Source: Butyricicoccus sp. (GTDB lineage: Bacteria > Bacillota > Clostridia > Oscillospirales > Butyricicoccaceae). Taken from it: DNA of 64,000 nucleotides. The DNA is taken from NCBI GenBank assembly GCA_017886875.1, contig JAGHIZ010000103.1, forward strand, positions 62,001 through 126,000, written 5' to 3'. The notes below the pieces were generated by a model. It saw only the letters and a program-made list of their open reading frames with translations. It made no database searches and was not told where the DNA came from. Position numbers and translations under genes: made by a program. Each line of letters begins with the position of its first letter. Within the stretch, counting starts at the first letter, position 1. Below, in pieces: positions 17,301 through 26,755 of the stretch.

Positions 17301-18195
17301 TATTTTTCCCCTTTCTTTTAAATATTTGTCTTTCACTAAGCACAAGCCCTAAAAGTACAAGCACCGTACCCAAAATCTCTTTAACGTTCATTCTCTCGCC
17401 TAAAACTATGGCTGCTAAAATAACGGTTACAACTGGTGATGCGTAAATATATACACTAGATTTTACCACACCAAGCTGTTTTACTGCAAAACTCCATGTT
17501 ACAAAACATAAAGCACTAGCAATAAGCCCTAAAAATATTAAATTCAAAAATACAGTTAAATTCATTGTAATCACTGCGTTTATGCGAAAACCACTAGAAA
17601 TGGCAACTGGTATCATCATAATAACAGCGAATAAAAAAGTATATTTAGTGATTTCAAAGCTATCATAACCAAAAAAGGTTATTTTTCTTATTAATATAGA
17701 ATAAAATGCCCAAGATATAGCACCTGCAAATGCAAGAATTATACCTAAAATTTGCACTCCTGTGCTTTCTGCTGTCCAAGAAAGCAAAAACAATCCAATC
17801 ATTGCAAATGCAAAACCTATAAAGAAATTTTTACTTAATTTCTCTTTTAGAAAAATAGCACTTAAAATACCTGAAAATATAGGGGCACTTGAAACAATAA
17901 CACCAATTAACGAGGCATCGCCATAACCTAATGCAATATTTTCACAAAGATAATATAAAAATAGACCTGTAAAACTTGCACCAATAAAATAAAGATAATG
18001 TGATTTTTCTTTCATTTTTACTTTTTGAGGTTTATAAAGCCAAAGTGCTATTAGTCCCATTGAAAATCTTAAAAATAATATTTCTTCTGCTGTAAAATGT
18101 TTAAGCAACACTTTGGTCGATACAAAGGTTGCACCCCATACTATAACTGTAGATATTGCAAGTATATGCCCTATTGTTTCATGTCTGCTTTCCAT
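17290..18195 (-). CDS. EamA/DMT-superfamily transporter
   Basis: A 301-residue membrane protein with ten predicted helices in two EamA repeats (about 10-140 and 155-290). The repeats begin with STVIVWGATFVSTKVLL and LAFAGAISWAFYSILI. This superfamily exports metabolites or amino acids; no substrate can be read from the sequence. The C-terminus is short and basic. GGAG precedes the ATG. It lies 30 nt downstream of mnmA in the same operon. Confidence 0.88.
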   Translation of the reverse strand: MESRHETIGHILAISTVIVWGATFVSTKVLLKHFTAEEILFLRFSMGLIALWLYKPQKVKMKEKSHYLYFIGASFTGLFLYYLCENIALGYGDASLIGVIVSSAPIFSGILSAIFLKEKLSKNFFIGFAFAMIGLFLLSWTAESTGVQILGIILAFAGAISWAFYSILIRKITFFGYDSFEITKYTFLFAVIMMIPVAISSGFRINAVITMNLTVFLNLIFLGLIASALCFVTWSFAVKQLGVVKSSVYIYASPVVTVILAAIVLGERMNVKEILGTVLVLLGLVLSERQIFKRKGKNNDV

Positions 18196-18226
18196 GTTGA
18201 CTCTCCATTAAAAAAAGATATTTTTA

Positions 18227-19243
18227 TTACTCGATAAATCCACCGCCAATAACTATATCTTTATCATAAAATACAGCTGATTGACCAGCTGCTGGTGCTC
18301 TAACCTCGTTTTCAAATACAACTTTTGCGTCTTGTCCTTGTGGGTAAACGGTTGCATTTTCAGCACGTTTTGAATAACGTACACGAACTTGACAGTTAAA
18401 AGCTCCATTTTCCATATATTCTGGTGCACAATAATTTATATCTTTAACCATTATTTCTTTTTTAAACACATCATTTAAGGATAAAACAACTTCATTAGTT
18501 TCAGGTCTTAATTCATGGACAAATAATCTGCCTTTGGCTGCAACGCCTAAACCTTTACGCTGACCTACTGTATATTGATGTATTCCCTTATGTTTGCCTA
18601 AAACATTGCCATTTTCATCTACAAAATTGCCTTCTGGCAAATCTACACCATAACGCTTTAGCCAACCGCACCAATCACCATCTGGAATAAAACAAACGTC
18701 CATACTATCTTTTTTATCTGCAGATGGTATTTTTCTTTCTTTAGCTAAAGCCCTAACTTCTTCCTTATCTGCTGCCTCACCAAGCGGGAAAATACAACGC
18801 TCTAAAATCTCTCTTGGCAGTCTATTTAGCATATAAGTTTGGTCTTTTGGTGACTTTGCTTGAACAAGTAAAGCTCTACCTTCACTATCTCTACGAATAC
18901 GAGCATAATGCCCTGTTGCTAAATATTTTGCCCCAATTTTATCAGCATAATCAGCCATTGTTTTAAATTTTACAGTTGGGTTACACATAACACATGGGTT
19001 TGGTGTACGGGCATTCTTATATTCATTTGCAAAATAACTGCAAACATACTTTTCAAGCTCATCTTTTTTATGAGCAATATAAAGCGGAATACCAACACTA
19101 TCAGCAACTTTTTGTGCCTCTTGTTCTCCACCAAGTCCCATTTCTAAAAACAGACCATAAACTTCATAGCCTTGTTCCTTTAAAAGAGAGGCTGCAACAG
19201 CGGAGTCTACTCCACCAGATAAGCCTAAAACAACTTTTTCCAT
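18227..19243 (-). CDS. mnmA: tRNA-specific 2-thiouridylase MnmA
   Basis: Thiolates U34 of tRNAs for Lys, Glu and Gln. The 338 residues start with the PP-loop SGGVDSAV for ATP. Catalytic cysteines are visible in NPCVMCN (near 105) and DVCFIPDGD (near 190), and ATGHYARI and KDQTYML are family hallmarks. The C-terminal beta-barrel ends in QSAVFYDKDIVIGGGFI. It starts 1 nt after the stop of the solute-binding protein gene, so the two are surely cotranscribed although functionally unrelated. Confidence 0.95.
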   Translation of the reverse strand: MEKVVLGLSGGVDSAVAASLLKEQGYEVYGLFLEMGLGGEQEAQKVADSVGIPLYIAHKKDELEKYVCSYFANEYKNARTPNPCVMCNPTVKFKTMADYADKIGAKYLATGHYARIRRDSEGRALLVQAKSPKDQTYMLNRLPREILERCIFPLGEAADKEEVRALAKERKIPSADKKDSMDVCFIPDGDWCGWLKRYGVDLPEGNFVDENGNVLGKHKGIHQYTVGQRKGLGVAAKGRLFVHELRPETNEVVLSLNDVFKKEIMVKDINYCAPEYMENGAFNCQVRVRYSKRAENATVYPQGQDAKVVFENEVRAPAAGQSAVFYDKDIVIGGGFIE

Positions 19244-19244
19244 T

Positions 19245-20789
19245 TTAATTTTTCCTCCAACCGCCTACACCATGGAATATCCAGTTTGGTGAAGGGCTAA
19301 ATCCTTTTATTAGATTGCTTCTAACAACTACTTGGTCTTTTGCAAATGCTATTGGAATAATAGGCATTTCTGCAAGAAAATGCGTATAAAGCTGAGTTTT
19401 GGTTTCTTCTAGTCCACTTGCTCTTGTGTCCATTACAAGTTGGTCGGTTTGTGCATTGCTATATCTGCCATAGTTTAATGCACCACCTGTCATAATAAGT
19501 GAACGTAAATCAAAATCAGGTGTCATACGGATTTCACCATAATACATTTCAAAATTTTCTGTTGCAATTCGGGTTTGGTACTCCTCAAAAGTTACTTCTT
19601 CAATCGAAGTTTTAATACCTATTGCAGTAAGGGAAGCTGCTATTTGATTTGCCGCTGCAACTTTAAACGGATTTTCACTATTCACTAAAATACTTATAGT
19701 AAGTGAAACCGAACGACCATTAACACTTTGATATTCTAAAATTCCATCATTATTATTATCAGCTATACCAGAAGCTGCAAGGATTGAAATAGCTGATGTA
19801 CGGTCTAAATCTGTACTTTGTCCCTCTGGTTGAGGGTTTACAGGTAAAACCGCAGGCTCAGCAAAAGACTGAAGTTGAGTTGAACATATACCATTTCTAT
19901 CAATAGCAAGTGAAATAGCTTGACGCACAGCAGGTATACTAAAAGGTTCTATATTATTAGCAAAGCCTAAAAAATGCATATCAGTTGTAGGTAGTTTATA
20001 AATATCAACCGAGCCGCTAACTGTTACTGAGTCTGTGCCTATTCTTTCTGTTCTCATAAGCGAGATATCACCAGTTTCAAAGCTATGCTGAACAGCATCA
20101 GAACGAGTGGTGTTTACTAAATCTATTCTATCAAATTCACTTAACTGACCGCCATGCCAATTTTCATAAGGTACTAAATGCCATACACCATTTTCCTGAA
20201 CAGGTTTATAAGCTCCTGTACCATCTGAAAATGTTAACCCCTCTGTGTCTTCTCTAAAAATGGGTATATCCATAAGGCTTGGAAAATTCATATTAGGACT
20301 GCTTAAAGTTATAACAACAGTATTTTCACCATCAGCATAAACACTTTGTATATCTGTTGTTCTTGTTTTATAAATTGAATTAGTATTTCTTTGTGCAGTT
20401 TTTATTGTGTAAACTATATCATCTGCTGTAAGCGGCTCACCAGACCAAAAAGTTACACCTTGTTTAATATAAAAACGAAATGTAGTACCATCGCCTTCCC
20501 AGTTTTCACAAAGCATAGGCTGAGGCTTAAAATTATCATCAAGATAAATCATACCCTCATAAAGAGCATCTACAAGCACTCTATTCATATCTGTTTTAAC
20601 CAAAACAGGGTTTATATTCTCGCCTGAATAGTAAGTTAAACCAAAATAATTTGCAAGATTTTCATTTTGTACTACATTATCTGTTTCACTACTATCCGCT
20701 GAACCAAGTCTTTCTGTAAGAGTACAGCCTGTGAGCATAAAGCATGAAAGAGTTAATGCTAAAAGACGTTTAAGCTTTAAAAGCTTCAT
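19245..20789 (-). CDS. Solute-binding lipoprotein, family 5 (peptide/nickel ABC type)
   Basis: 514 residues with a lipoprotein signal (lipobox LTGC near residue 22). The SBP_bac_5 domain follows, with YEGMIYLDDNFKPQPMLCENWE and FYIKQGVTFWSGEPLTADDIVYTI as the recognisable N-terminal blocks and AVRQAISLAIDRNGI in the middle. Such proteins bind peptides, nickel chelates or similar ligands outside the cell. No permease or ATPase genes accompany it; it stands between pgeF and mnmA in one operon, so it must use components encoded elsewhere or act as a cell-wall-peptide sensor or binder (inference). Confidence 0.88.
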   Translation of the reverse strand: MKLLKLKRLLALTLSCFMLTGCTLTERLGSADSSETDNVVQNENLANYFGLTYYSGENINPVLVKTDMNRVLVDALYEGMIYLDDNFKPQPMLCENWEGDGTTFRFYIKQGVTFWSGEPLTADDIVYTIKTAQRNTNSIYKTRTTDIQSVYADGENTVVITLSSPNMNFPSLMDIPIFREDTEGLTFSDGTGAYKPVQENGVWHLVPYENWHGGQLSEFDRIDLVNTTRSDAVQHSFETGDISLMRTERIGTDSVTVSGSVDIYKLPTTDMHFLGFANNIEPFSIPAVRQAISLAIDRNGICSTQLQSFAEPAVLPVNPQPEGQSTDLDRTSAISILAASGIADNNNDGILEYQSVNGRSVSLTISILVNSENPFKVAAANQIAASLTAIGIKTSIEEVTFEEYQTRIATENFEMYYGEIRMTPDFDLRSLIMTGGALNYGRYSNAQTDQLVMDTRASGLEETKTQLYTHFLAEMPIIPIAFAKDQVVVRSNLIKGFSPSPNWIFHGVGGWRKN

Positions 20790-20834
20790 TATATTATAAC
20801 CTCTCTATATTTAGTTATCAAAGTTTTATTGTTT

Positions 20835-21629
20835 TTAAAGACAAATAATACCTGCTTGAACTCCTCTTTTGCCATTTGTAACTCTATGTGACCAAAATTC
20901 ATCACTATGGCAATAAGTACAAATATCAGTGTTTATAATTTTATTTAAACCTGCATTTTTAAGGAGCATTTGATTTATTCCTTGTAAATCAACATGAAAT
21001 TTTTCACCTTTTTCATGTATAAACGGACGCACTTTTTCGCCCATTTGTTTTTCCATAGCTTCAGGTACATCTGCATCTGTTTCAAAGCAACATACACCAA
21101 TAGATGGCCCTATAACACATATTATATCCTCTGGTTTAGAATTAAAACATTCTTGCATTTTTTGTACTGTTCTAGGTAAAATTTCTTGTGCTGTGCCTCT
21201 CCAACCACTGTGACATACACCGCAGCTTTCACTTACTGGGTCATATAAAAGTGATACCACACAATCGGCATAAAATCCTGCAAGTGGTGTATTTTTAAGA
21301 TTAGTAACAAGTGCATCAGACTCCCAAGCAAGCGGTTTATTAATGCCTGAACCAACATATTCTTCAGTTACAACAGATACATCATTTTTATGTACCTGTT
21401 TAGTGGTTGTTATTCTATCAAAAGGTATATCTATTGCATTTGAAAGTATTTGATAATTTTTAATTACATTTTCATATTTATCGCCACGAGAAAAGCCTAA
21501 ATTTAAACTTTCTAAATCACCTGTGCTGACTCCTCCACTTTTAGTAGTGAATGCATGACGAATATTTAATTCGGAGCAAATATAGTATTTCATACTTCCG
21601 CTTATTTTACTAATAATTTTATTGTTCAT
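20835..21629 (-). CDS. pgeF: Peptidoglycan editing factor PgeF (YfiH/laccase-domain)
   Basis: 264 residues of the multicopper-polyphenol-oxidase (YfiH) family. Metal-binding residues stand in TTKQVHKNDV, DCVV and CHSGWRGT (near residue 140), and GPSIGVCCFE is typical. PgeF proteins remove wrong residues from peptidoglycan precursors, and some members act on purine nucleosides. The C-terminus has CTYCHSDEFWSHR. It is the first gene of an operon and has its own promoter. A pairing with a cell-wall-peptide binding protein directly downstream would be sensible but is unproven. Confidence 0.9.
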   Translation of the reverse strand: MNNKIISKISGSMKYYICSELNIRHAFTTKSGGVSTGDLESLNLGFSRGDKYENVIKNYQILSNAIDIPFDRITTTKQVHKNDVSVVTEEYVGSGINKPLAWESDALVTNLKNTPLAGFYADCVVSLLYDPVSESCGVCHSGWRGTAQEILPRTVQKMQECFNSKPEDIICVIGPSIGVCCFETDADVPEAMEKQMGEKVRPFIHEKGEKFHVDLQGINQMLLKNAGLNKIINTDICTYCHSDEFWSHRVTNGKRGVQAGIICL

Positions 21630-21742
21630 ATTTAAATTCCTTTTTGATTTTTATTTTCAAGATAAACTATCTAACAAAAGTACAGTATATAAACACTGCA
21701 TACTTAACAAGCTAAACTCATACATTTTACCCCTATTATAGT

Positions 21743-21772
21743 ATTATACTACGTTTAATATGGATTAAACAA
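21743..21772 (-). promoter_or_regulatory. Promoter of the pgeF operon
   Basis: On the minus strand TTGTTT (21767-21772) and TATAAT (21743-21748) are 18 nt apart, facing away from the rny promoter. Confidence 0.6.
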
Positions 21773-21787
21773 GTGTATATATTAACC

Positions 21788-21816
21788 TTGGGCAGTCTGA
21801 CCGATTTTATGCCCAA
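21788..21816. repeat. Inverted repeat between divergent pgeF and rny promoters
   Basis: Perfect 7-bp arms TTGGGCA and TGCCCAA are separated by 15 nt, directly upstream of the rny -35 box and upstream of the pgeF -35 box. It looks like a two-site operator; the binding protein is unknown. Confidence 0.5.
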
Positions 21817-21830
21817 ATAGTGTGTTTTCC

Positions 21831-21859
21831 TTGACATACCGTTCAAAAGGCATTAGAAT
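21831..21859 (+). promoter_or_regulatory. Strong rny promoter
   Basis: Consensus TTGACA (21831-21836) and TAGAAT (21854-21859) with the ideal 17-nt spacing. The transcript would carry a leader of roughly 110 nt before the rny ATG. Confidence 0.8.
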
Positions 21860-21977
21860 ATTCATGTAATACCTTTTTGTAATGTTCAGTGTTATATACA
21901 CTATACTTCATACAGGGATTATGTACGCTTTGCATTTTGAAAAATTTAACATTTCTAGGAGGTGCCCCGCAAGGCTT

Positions 21978-23519
21978 ATGGAACTTATAATCAAGCTGAT
22001 TGTTGGTGTTGTCTGTTTGATTATTGGCGTAGCTGTCGGTATACTTTACCGCAAGAACGTTTCCGAAAAAACCATCGGAAGTGCTGAGCAGGAAGCCACC
22101 CGTATTATCAATGATGCAATTAAATCGGGTGAAACTAAAAAGCGTGAGGCAATATTGGAGGCAAAAGACGAAATTTTAAAGGCTCGAACTGAGGCAGACC
22201 GTGAAATTAAGGAACGCCGCAACGAAGTCCAAAAAACCGAACATCGCCTCCATCAGAAAGAAGAGAACCTTGAACGTAAAACTGATGCAATGGAGAGAAA
22301 GAACGAAGAACTTACTCGTAAAATTGCTCAGGTTCAAAAAACACAAGAGGAGTCCGAGCAGCTCAAGGCAGAACAAATTGCAACCCTTGAGCGTTTGTCT
22401 GGTCTAACAAGAGAAGAAGCTAAGGATTATCTTGTAACTTCAATCGAAAATGAAGCAAAGCATGATGCAGCTGTAAGACTGCGTGAAATTAACCAAAAGA
22501 TGAAAGATGAAGCGGAAACCACCGCAAGAGAACTCATCGCAACCGCTATTCAGCGTTTTTCAGCAGATCAGGTTTCTGAATCTACTGTTTCTGTCGTTGC
22601 TCTGCCTAACGACGAAATGAAAGGCAGAATTATCGGTCGTGAAGGACGCAATATTCGTGCCCTCGAAAGTTTGACCGGTGTTGACCTTATTATTGATGAT
22701 ACTCCAGAGGCAATCACTCTGTCCTCTTTTGACCCAGTGCGTCGTGAAATTGCCCGTCTAAGCCTTGAAAAACTAATTTTAGACGGTCGTATACACCCAC
22801 CTCGCATTACTGAAATGGTGCAGAAGGCTCAAAAAGAAGTTGAACAAATTATTCGTTCTGAAGGTGAACGTGCAATCTTTGAAACAGGTCTGCATGGTAT
22901 ACACCCTGAGCTCATACGCTTGTTAGGTCGTTTGCATTACCGTACAAGCTATGGTCAAAATGTTCTGCTGCACTCTATTGAAGTTGCTCATATTGCCGGT
23001 ATGCTTGCATCTGAACTGGGTATTGACCCTACACTTGCAAGACGTGGCGGCTTACTTCATGATATAGGCAAGGCTGTCGACCAAGAATTTGAAGGTTCAC
23101 ATGTTACCATTGGCGTAGACCTTGCAAAGAAATATAAGGAGTCTCCAGCTGTTGTGCATGCAATCGCTGCACACCATGGTGACGTAGAGGCTACTACTAT
23201 AGAAGCTTGTCTTGTTCAGGCTGCTGATGCTATTTCAGCAGCTCGCCCAGGAGCAAGACGTGAAAATTATGAAAACTACATCAAACGACTGGAAAAGCTC
23301 GAAGAAATCGCAAACACCACTGCTGGCGTTGAGCGTTCATATGCAATTCAAGCTGGTCGTGAGTTGTGCATTATCGTTAAGCCTGAAGAAGTTAACGATG
23401 ATAATATGACCTTGCTTGCTCGTGATATAGCAAAGCATATTGAAGAAGAGCTAGACTATCCAGGTCAGATTAAAATTAATATGGTACGTGAAACTCGTGC
23501 TGTAGAATACGCAAAATAA
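21978..23519 (+). CDS. rny: Ribonuclease Y
   Basis: Membrane-anchored endoribonuclease that initiates mRNA decay. From the ATG at 21978 it is 513 residues: an N-terminal transmembrane helix ([18 protein letters not shown]), a long charged coiled coil to about residue 190, a KH domain ([17 protein letters not shown]) and an HD phosphohydrolase domain ([12 protein letters not shown] near 365, then AIAAHHGD). An AGGAGG lies 15 nt before the ATG, an unusually long spacing. Codon use is less AT-biased than its neighbours, suggesting high expression. Downstream ymdB, its usual partner, is 20 kb away here. Confidence 0.95.
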   Translation: MELIIKLIVGVVCLIIGVAVGILYRKNVSEKTIGSAEQEATRIINDAIKSGETKKREAILEAKDEILKARTEADREIKERRNEVQKTEHRLHQKEENLERKTDAMERKNEELTRKIAQVQKTQEESEQLKAEQIATLERLSGLTREEAKDYLVTSIENEAKHDAAVRLREINQKMKDEAETTARELIATAIQRFSADQVSESTVSVVALPNDEMKGRIIGREGRNIRALESLTGVDLIIDDTPEAITLSSFDPVRREIARLSLEKLILDGRIHPPRITEMVQKAQKEVEQIIRSEGERAIFETGLHGIHPELIRLLGRLHYRTSYGQNVLLHSIEVAHIAGMLASELGIDPTLARRGGLLHDIGKAVDQEFEGSHVTIGVDLAKKYKESPAVVHAIAAHHGDVEATTIEACLVQAADAISAARPGARRENYENYIKRLEKLEEIANTTAGVERSYAIQAGRELCIIVKPEEVNDDNMTLLARDIAKHIEEELDYPGQIKINMVRETRAVEYAK

Positions 23520-23544
23520 GAAAAAAATCAGACAACACCAATTA

Positions 23545-23572
23545 CGGGTAGGAAGTGAAAACTTCCTACCCG
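23545..23572 (+). terminator. rny terminator
   Basis: A perfect 12-bp GC-rich stem (CGGGTAGGAAGT) closed by a GAAA tetraloop and followed by CTTTTT. Confidence 0.85.
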
Positions 23573-23585
23573 CTTTTTAATGCAT

Positions 23586-25670
23586 TTATAGATTTTTAAC
23601 TGATGCTTTTGGTGCATTTATGGCAAGCCTGCCTGCTGGTCTATTAGTCAGCAAAATAACCTGTCTTTCATTTGAAAAGGACTGAAGTAAGCGAAGTCCT
23701 TTTTCTGAACGTTTGTTATCCCATGTTACAAATGGGTCATCTAAAATAATAGGCACACTTTCATTCCCTGTAAGCACCTGACACACTGCAAGTCTAAGTG
23801 CAAAATAAAGTTGGTCTCTTGTGCCAGAAGAAAGCCTTAGTGCATCAAGCAATGTGCCATCATCACCCGCACATCTTGCCCTAAGTGATGAATCAAGTTT
23901 TACTTCTTTATAGCTATCACTTGTAAGATAAGCCATGTATTGCTCGGCAAGCTCGGTTATTTTAGGTGAAATTCTTGCACTAAGCACAGCATTTTGTTCT
24001 TCTATAATTTGTTCTGCAAGCTTTAAAGCATTCATTTTTTGCTCAGCATTATCCATTGCAACTTTTATACTATCTCTTGTACTTCTCCACTCCAATGCGT
24101 TTCCAAGTGTTTGTAATCTGCCTTGCATTCTTGATAATTCCTGATGAGCATATTCAGCTGCATGACGTGCCTCAACCGCTTTATTTCTTGCATCATCTAC
24201 AAGCTTTTGTGCATCTACATCAATATTTCTTGAGCTTTCCATTTTCTTCATCTCAACTAAAATATCTTGTAGTTTGCTTTGCTCCTGTCTTAAAAGCTGC
24301 AAATCATGCCTTGCACCCCTTATCCATTCTCCTGCTTGCTCAACGGTTTTAACATTTGGCCAGATTTTACTTGCAGCTCTTACAACTGCATCATATTGTT
24401 CTTGTAAAACTGATGTTGCCATATGTTGAGCACCAACCGTTTTTTTACGTTCCATATTGAGTTGTTGTTTTGACTCGTCATAATCTTCATCTGGGTCATC
24501 AAGTCTTGGTACACTTCCAATAAAACTTGTAAGCAGAGCAATAAATGCCATACCAGAAAGTATATAAGGCATATAAGGTGTCCATTTACCCCAGTTTATA
24601 TTAGAAAATGAACTGCCAGCCGCAACAAGTGCCAAAATCAAAGCTAAAATAAGTGCAGACCAACGAATTTTAGGACGCACAATATAATTTCTTTTTACTT
24701 CTTCTTTGGTTCTTCTTTTATCAACTTCCTTAACTGCATCTTGAAACTTAGAATCTACATAAGGCATATTTTTACGTTTTTCACGTTCAAGCTCCACTGC
24801 ACCCTCATAGCCATAAAGTGCATCTTCCGCTTCACGAAGTAAAATTTCATCAGGTAAATCTGATTTTAGATGTTTAATTCGTTTTTCAACATCTTTTTTT
24901 AATACCGCCAGTGAACCTTCTTCTTCTGCCACTTTGCCTGCATAATTTCTATATACTTTTTCATATTCTAAATGAAGTTTTTCCGCTTTTTCTGTTAATG
25001 CCGCTGCTTTTTCACGTTGTTTTGACATTTGTGTTTCTAAAGCTGCAATATCATCGAGGTGTTGCTCAGCAGTTTTATAATCTTTTTCCAGTCGTGGCTG
25101 TTCACCATGACCATTACCAGAATTTAAATCTAAACGCCATCTTGTAAGTGTTTTAAGTGCAGAAGAACAACGTGTACTATTATCGCCTGTTTGTGCTAAG
25201 CTTATAAGTAGCTCATTAAGCTCAGATGATGAACGTGTCATATCCATTCCATCGACCATAGCACTTGATAGAAAAGCATCTTCACTCATTCCAAGTAACA
25301 CTTCACCGCAATTTTTTGCAGTTATCTGTGTAAAAGGTTCGCCTGTATCCTCATAAAATGCCTCAAAATCCTGCATTAAACCATTTCGGCTACTGCCTCT
25401 TATAATAGTTATTGGTCTACCAGCAAATTCAACTGTCATTCTACCGCTCATTGGTTTGCCGTCTTGCGGATAATATTTGGTTTTATCTGAAAGTGAATTT
25501 GCAGTATCTCTCCTGCTTGTGTTAAGTCCATAAAGCATAACACGAATAAAAGCACACAGAGTTGTTTTTCCCCAGCCATTTGGCAGCACTCTACAGCATA
25601 GCTTATCTGAAAAATCTATTTTTTGCCCATTTATATTACCAAAATGACCTTGTATAGATAAAATCTTCAT
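23586..25670 (-). CDS. YhaN/SbcC-like AAA ATPase with central membrane segments
   Basis: 694 residues. The N-terminal P-loop PNGWGKTT (near residue 30) lacks the usual first glycine, a form seen in YhaN-like AAA proteins. Coiled-coil stretches (about 210-290 and 410-560) flank two adjacent hydrophobic segments (WSALILALILALVAAGSS and YILSGMAFIALLTSF, about 340-390). The ABC-like signature LSSGTRDQLYFALR and Walker B PIILDDPF close the C-terminus. Related proteins pair with a YhaO/SbcD-type phosphoesterase to process DNA ends; such a gene is at 48133-49236, not beside it. The start at 25670 follows a distant GGAG; the upstream ATG at 25691 has none. Confidence 0.82.
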   Translation of the reverse strand: MKILSIQGHFGNINGQKIDFSDKLCCRVLPNGWGKTTLCAFIRVMLYGLNTSRRDTANSLSDKTKYYPQDGKPMSGRMTVEFAGRPITIIRGSSRNGLMQDFEAFYEDTGEPFTQITAKNCGEVLLGMSEDAFLSSAMVDGMDMTRSSSELNELLISLAQTGDNSTRCSSALKTLTRWRLDLNSGNGHGEQPRLEKDYKTAEQHLDDIAALETQMSKQREKAAALTEKAEKLHLEYEKVYRNYAGKVAEEEGSLAVLKKDVEKRIKHLKSDLPDEILLREAEDALYGYEGAVELEREKRKNMPYVDSKFQDAVKEVDKRRTKEEVKRNYIVRPKIRWSALILALILALVAAGSSFSNINWGKWTPYMPYILSGMAFIALLTSFIGSVPRLDDPDEDYDESKQQLNMERKKTVGAQHMATSVLQEQYDAVVRAASKIWPNVKTVEQAGEWIRGARHDLQLLRQEQSKLQDILVEMKKMESSRNIDVDAQKLVDDARNKAVEARHAAEYAHQELSRMQGRLQTLGNALEWRSTRDSIKVAMDNAEQKMNALKLAEQIIEEQNAVLSARISPKITELAEQYMAYLTSDSYKEVKLDSSLRARCAGDDGTLLDALRLSSGTRDQLYFALRLAVCQVLTGNESVPIILDDPFVTWDNKRSEKGLRLLQSFSNERQVILLTNRPAGRLAINAPKASVKNL

Positions 25671-25791
25671 TGGTCTTTTAACTCCAAACATAATAATTTA
25701 TAATCTAACTCAGTATATCATTTTTAGATAATATTCGCAATGATATTAACTAAGGCTTAAAAATTTTTTAAAAAATTATTACAAAGTGTTG

Positions 25792-25820
25792 TTGACTTTT
25801 GCGAATTAAAGTGTTACAAT
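25792..25820 (+). promoter_or_regulatory. Promoter of the amino-acid ABC transporter operon
   Basis: TTGACT (25792-25797) and TACAAT (25815-25820) are 17 nt apart, giving a leader of about 40 nt. Confidence 0.75.
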
Positions 25821-25867
25821 ACTGACACAATATGATTTGATTTTGATAAACAGAAGGGATTTTTTAT

Positions 25868-26677
25868 ATGAAATTAAAAAAATTACTCGCTCTTATGATG
25901 ACTGGCATTATGGCATCTGTTATGCTTGCTGGTTGCGGTGGTCAAGGCAACGATAGCAAAAATGACAGCGAACTTCAGACTATTAAAGATAATGGTGTTT
26001 TAAAAATCGGCTACACCCTCTATGAGCCTATGAACTATGAAGGCGAAGATGGTGAGCTTACAGGCTTTGATACTGAATTTGCTGAAGCTGTATGTGAAAA
26101 GTTGGGTGTTGAACCTGAATTTGTGCTAATTGATTGGAGCAACAAAATTATTGAGCTTGAAGCGGGAAATATTGACTGCATTTGGAACGGTTTTACTATC
26201 ACTGATGATATGAAGGAAAGCGTTGATTTTACTCAGCCATATGTAGAAAACAAACAAGTTCTTGTTGTAAATAAAGATAATGCTGATGTATACACAAGCA
26301 CAGAGGCTTTAAAAGGTAAGACTGTTGTTGTTGAAGCTGGCTCTGCTGGTAATAGTGTTGCAAGTGGTGATGAAAACATTGCAGATAGTGTTATGACTGT
26401 TCAATATCAAACAGATGCACTTTTAGAGCTAAAATCTGGTACTGCTGATGCAGCGATTTTTGATAAAACTTTGGCTGATAATATGATTGGCGAAGGCACA
26501 GACTTTGCAGACCTTGTTGTAACTGCCACACTAATGGACGAACAATATGGTGTTGGTTTCCGTAAAGGTAGCGACTTATGTACAGAGGTTAACAAGTGCA
26601 TTGATGAAATGCGTGAAGATGGAAGCTTATCCGCTATTGCTGACCAATACGGTTTACAGCTTGCAACCGCTGAATAA
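25868..26677 (+). CDS. Amino-acid ABC transporter substrate-binding lipoprotein
   Basis: 269 residues, SBP family 3. The lipoprotein signal ends in LAGC (near residue 22). The mature part starts with LQTIKDNGVLKIGYT, then GFDTEFAEAVCEKLGVEPEFVLIDW, the signature of polar amino-acid binders; EAGSAGNS and DAAIFDKTLADN form the second lobe. Ligand likely cystine, glutamine or another polar amino acid (inference). It is first in a binding protein - permease - ATPase operon, and a hairpin after it probably raises its level relative to the other two. Confidence 0.92.
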   Translation: MKLKKLLALMMTGIMASVMLAGCGGQGNDSKNDSELQTIKDNGVLKIGYTLYEPMNYEGEDGELTGFDTEFAEAVCEKLGVEPEFVLIDWSNKIIELEAGNIDCIWNGFTITDDMKESVDFTQPYVENKQVLVVNKDNADVYTSTEALKGKTVVVEAGSAGNSVASGDENIADSVMTVQYQTDALLELKSGTADAAIFDKTLADNMIGEGTDFADLVVTATLMDEQYGVGFRKGSDLCTEVNKCIDEMREDGSLSAIADQYGLQLATAE

Positions 26678-26698
26678 AATAATAGTATTTTTAACAAA

Positions 26699-26725
26699 CG
26701 GGACAGCATATTTTATGCTGCCCCG
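26699..26725 (+). terminator. Attenuating hairpin between binding protein and permease
   Basis: An 11-bp stem with one A-C mismatch (arms CGGGACAGCAT and its partner) is followed by CTAAGTTTTGTTT. The weak T-tract suits partial termination, so that more binding protein than permease is made. Confidence 0.6.
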
Positions 26726-26755
26726 CTAAGTTTTGTTTAAAGGAGAGAAATTTTT

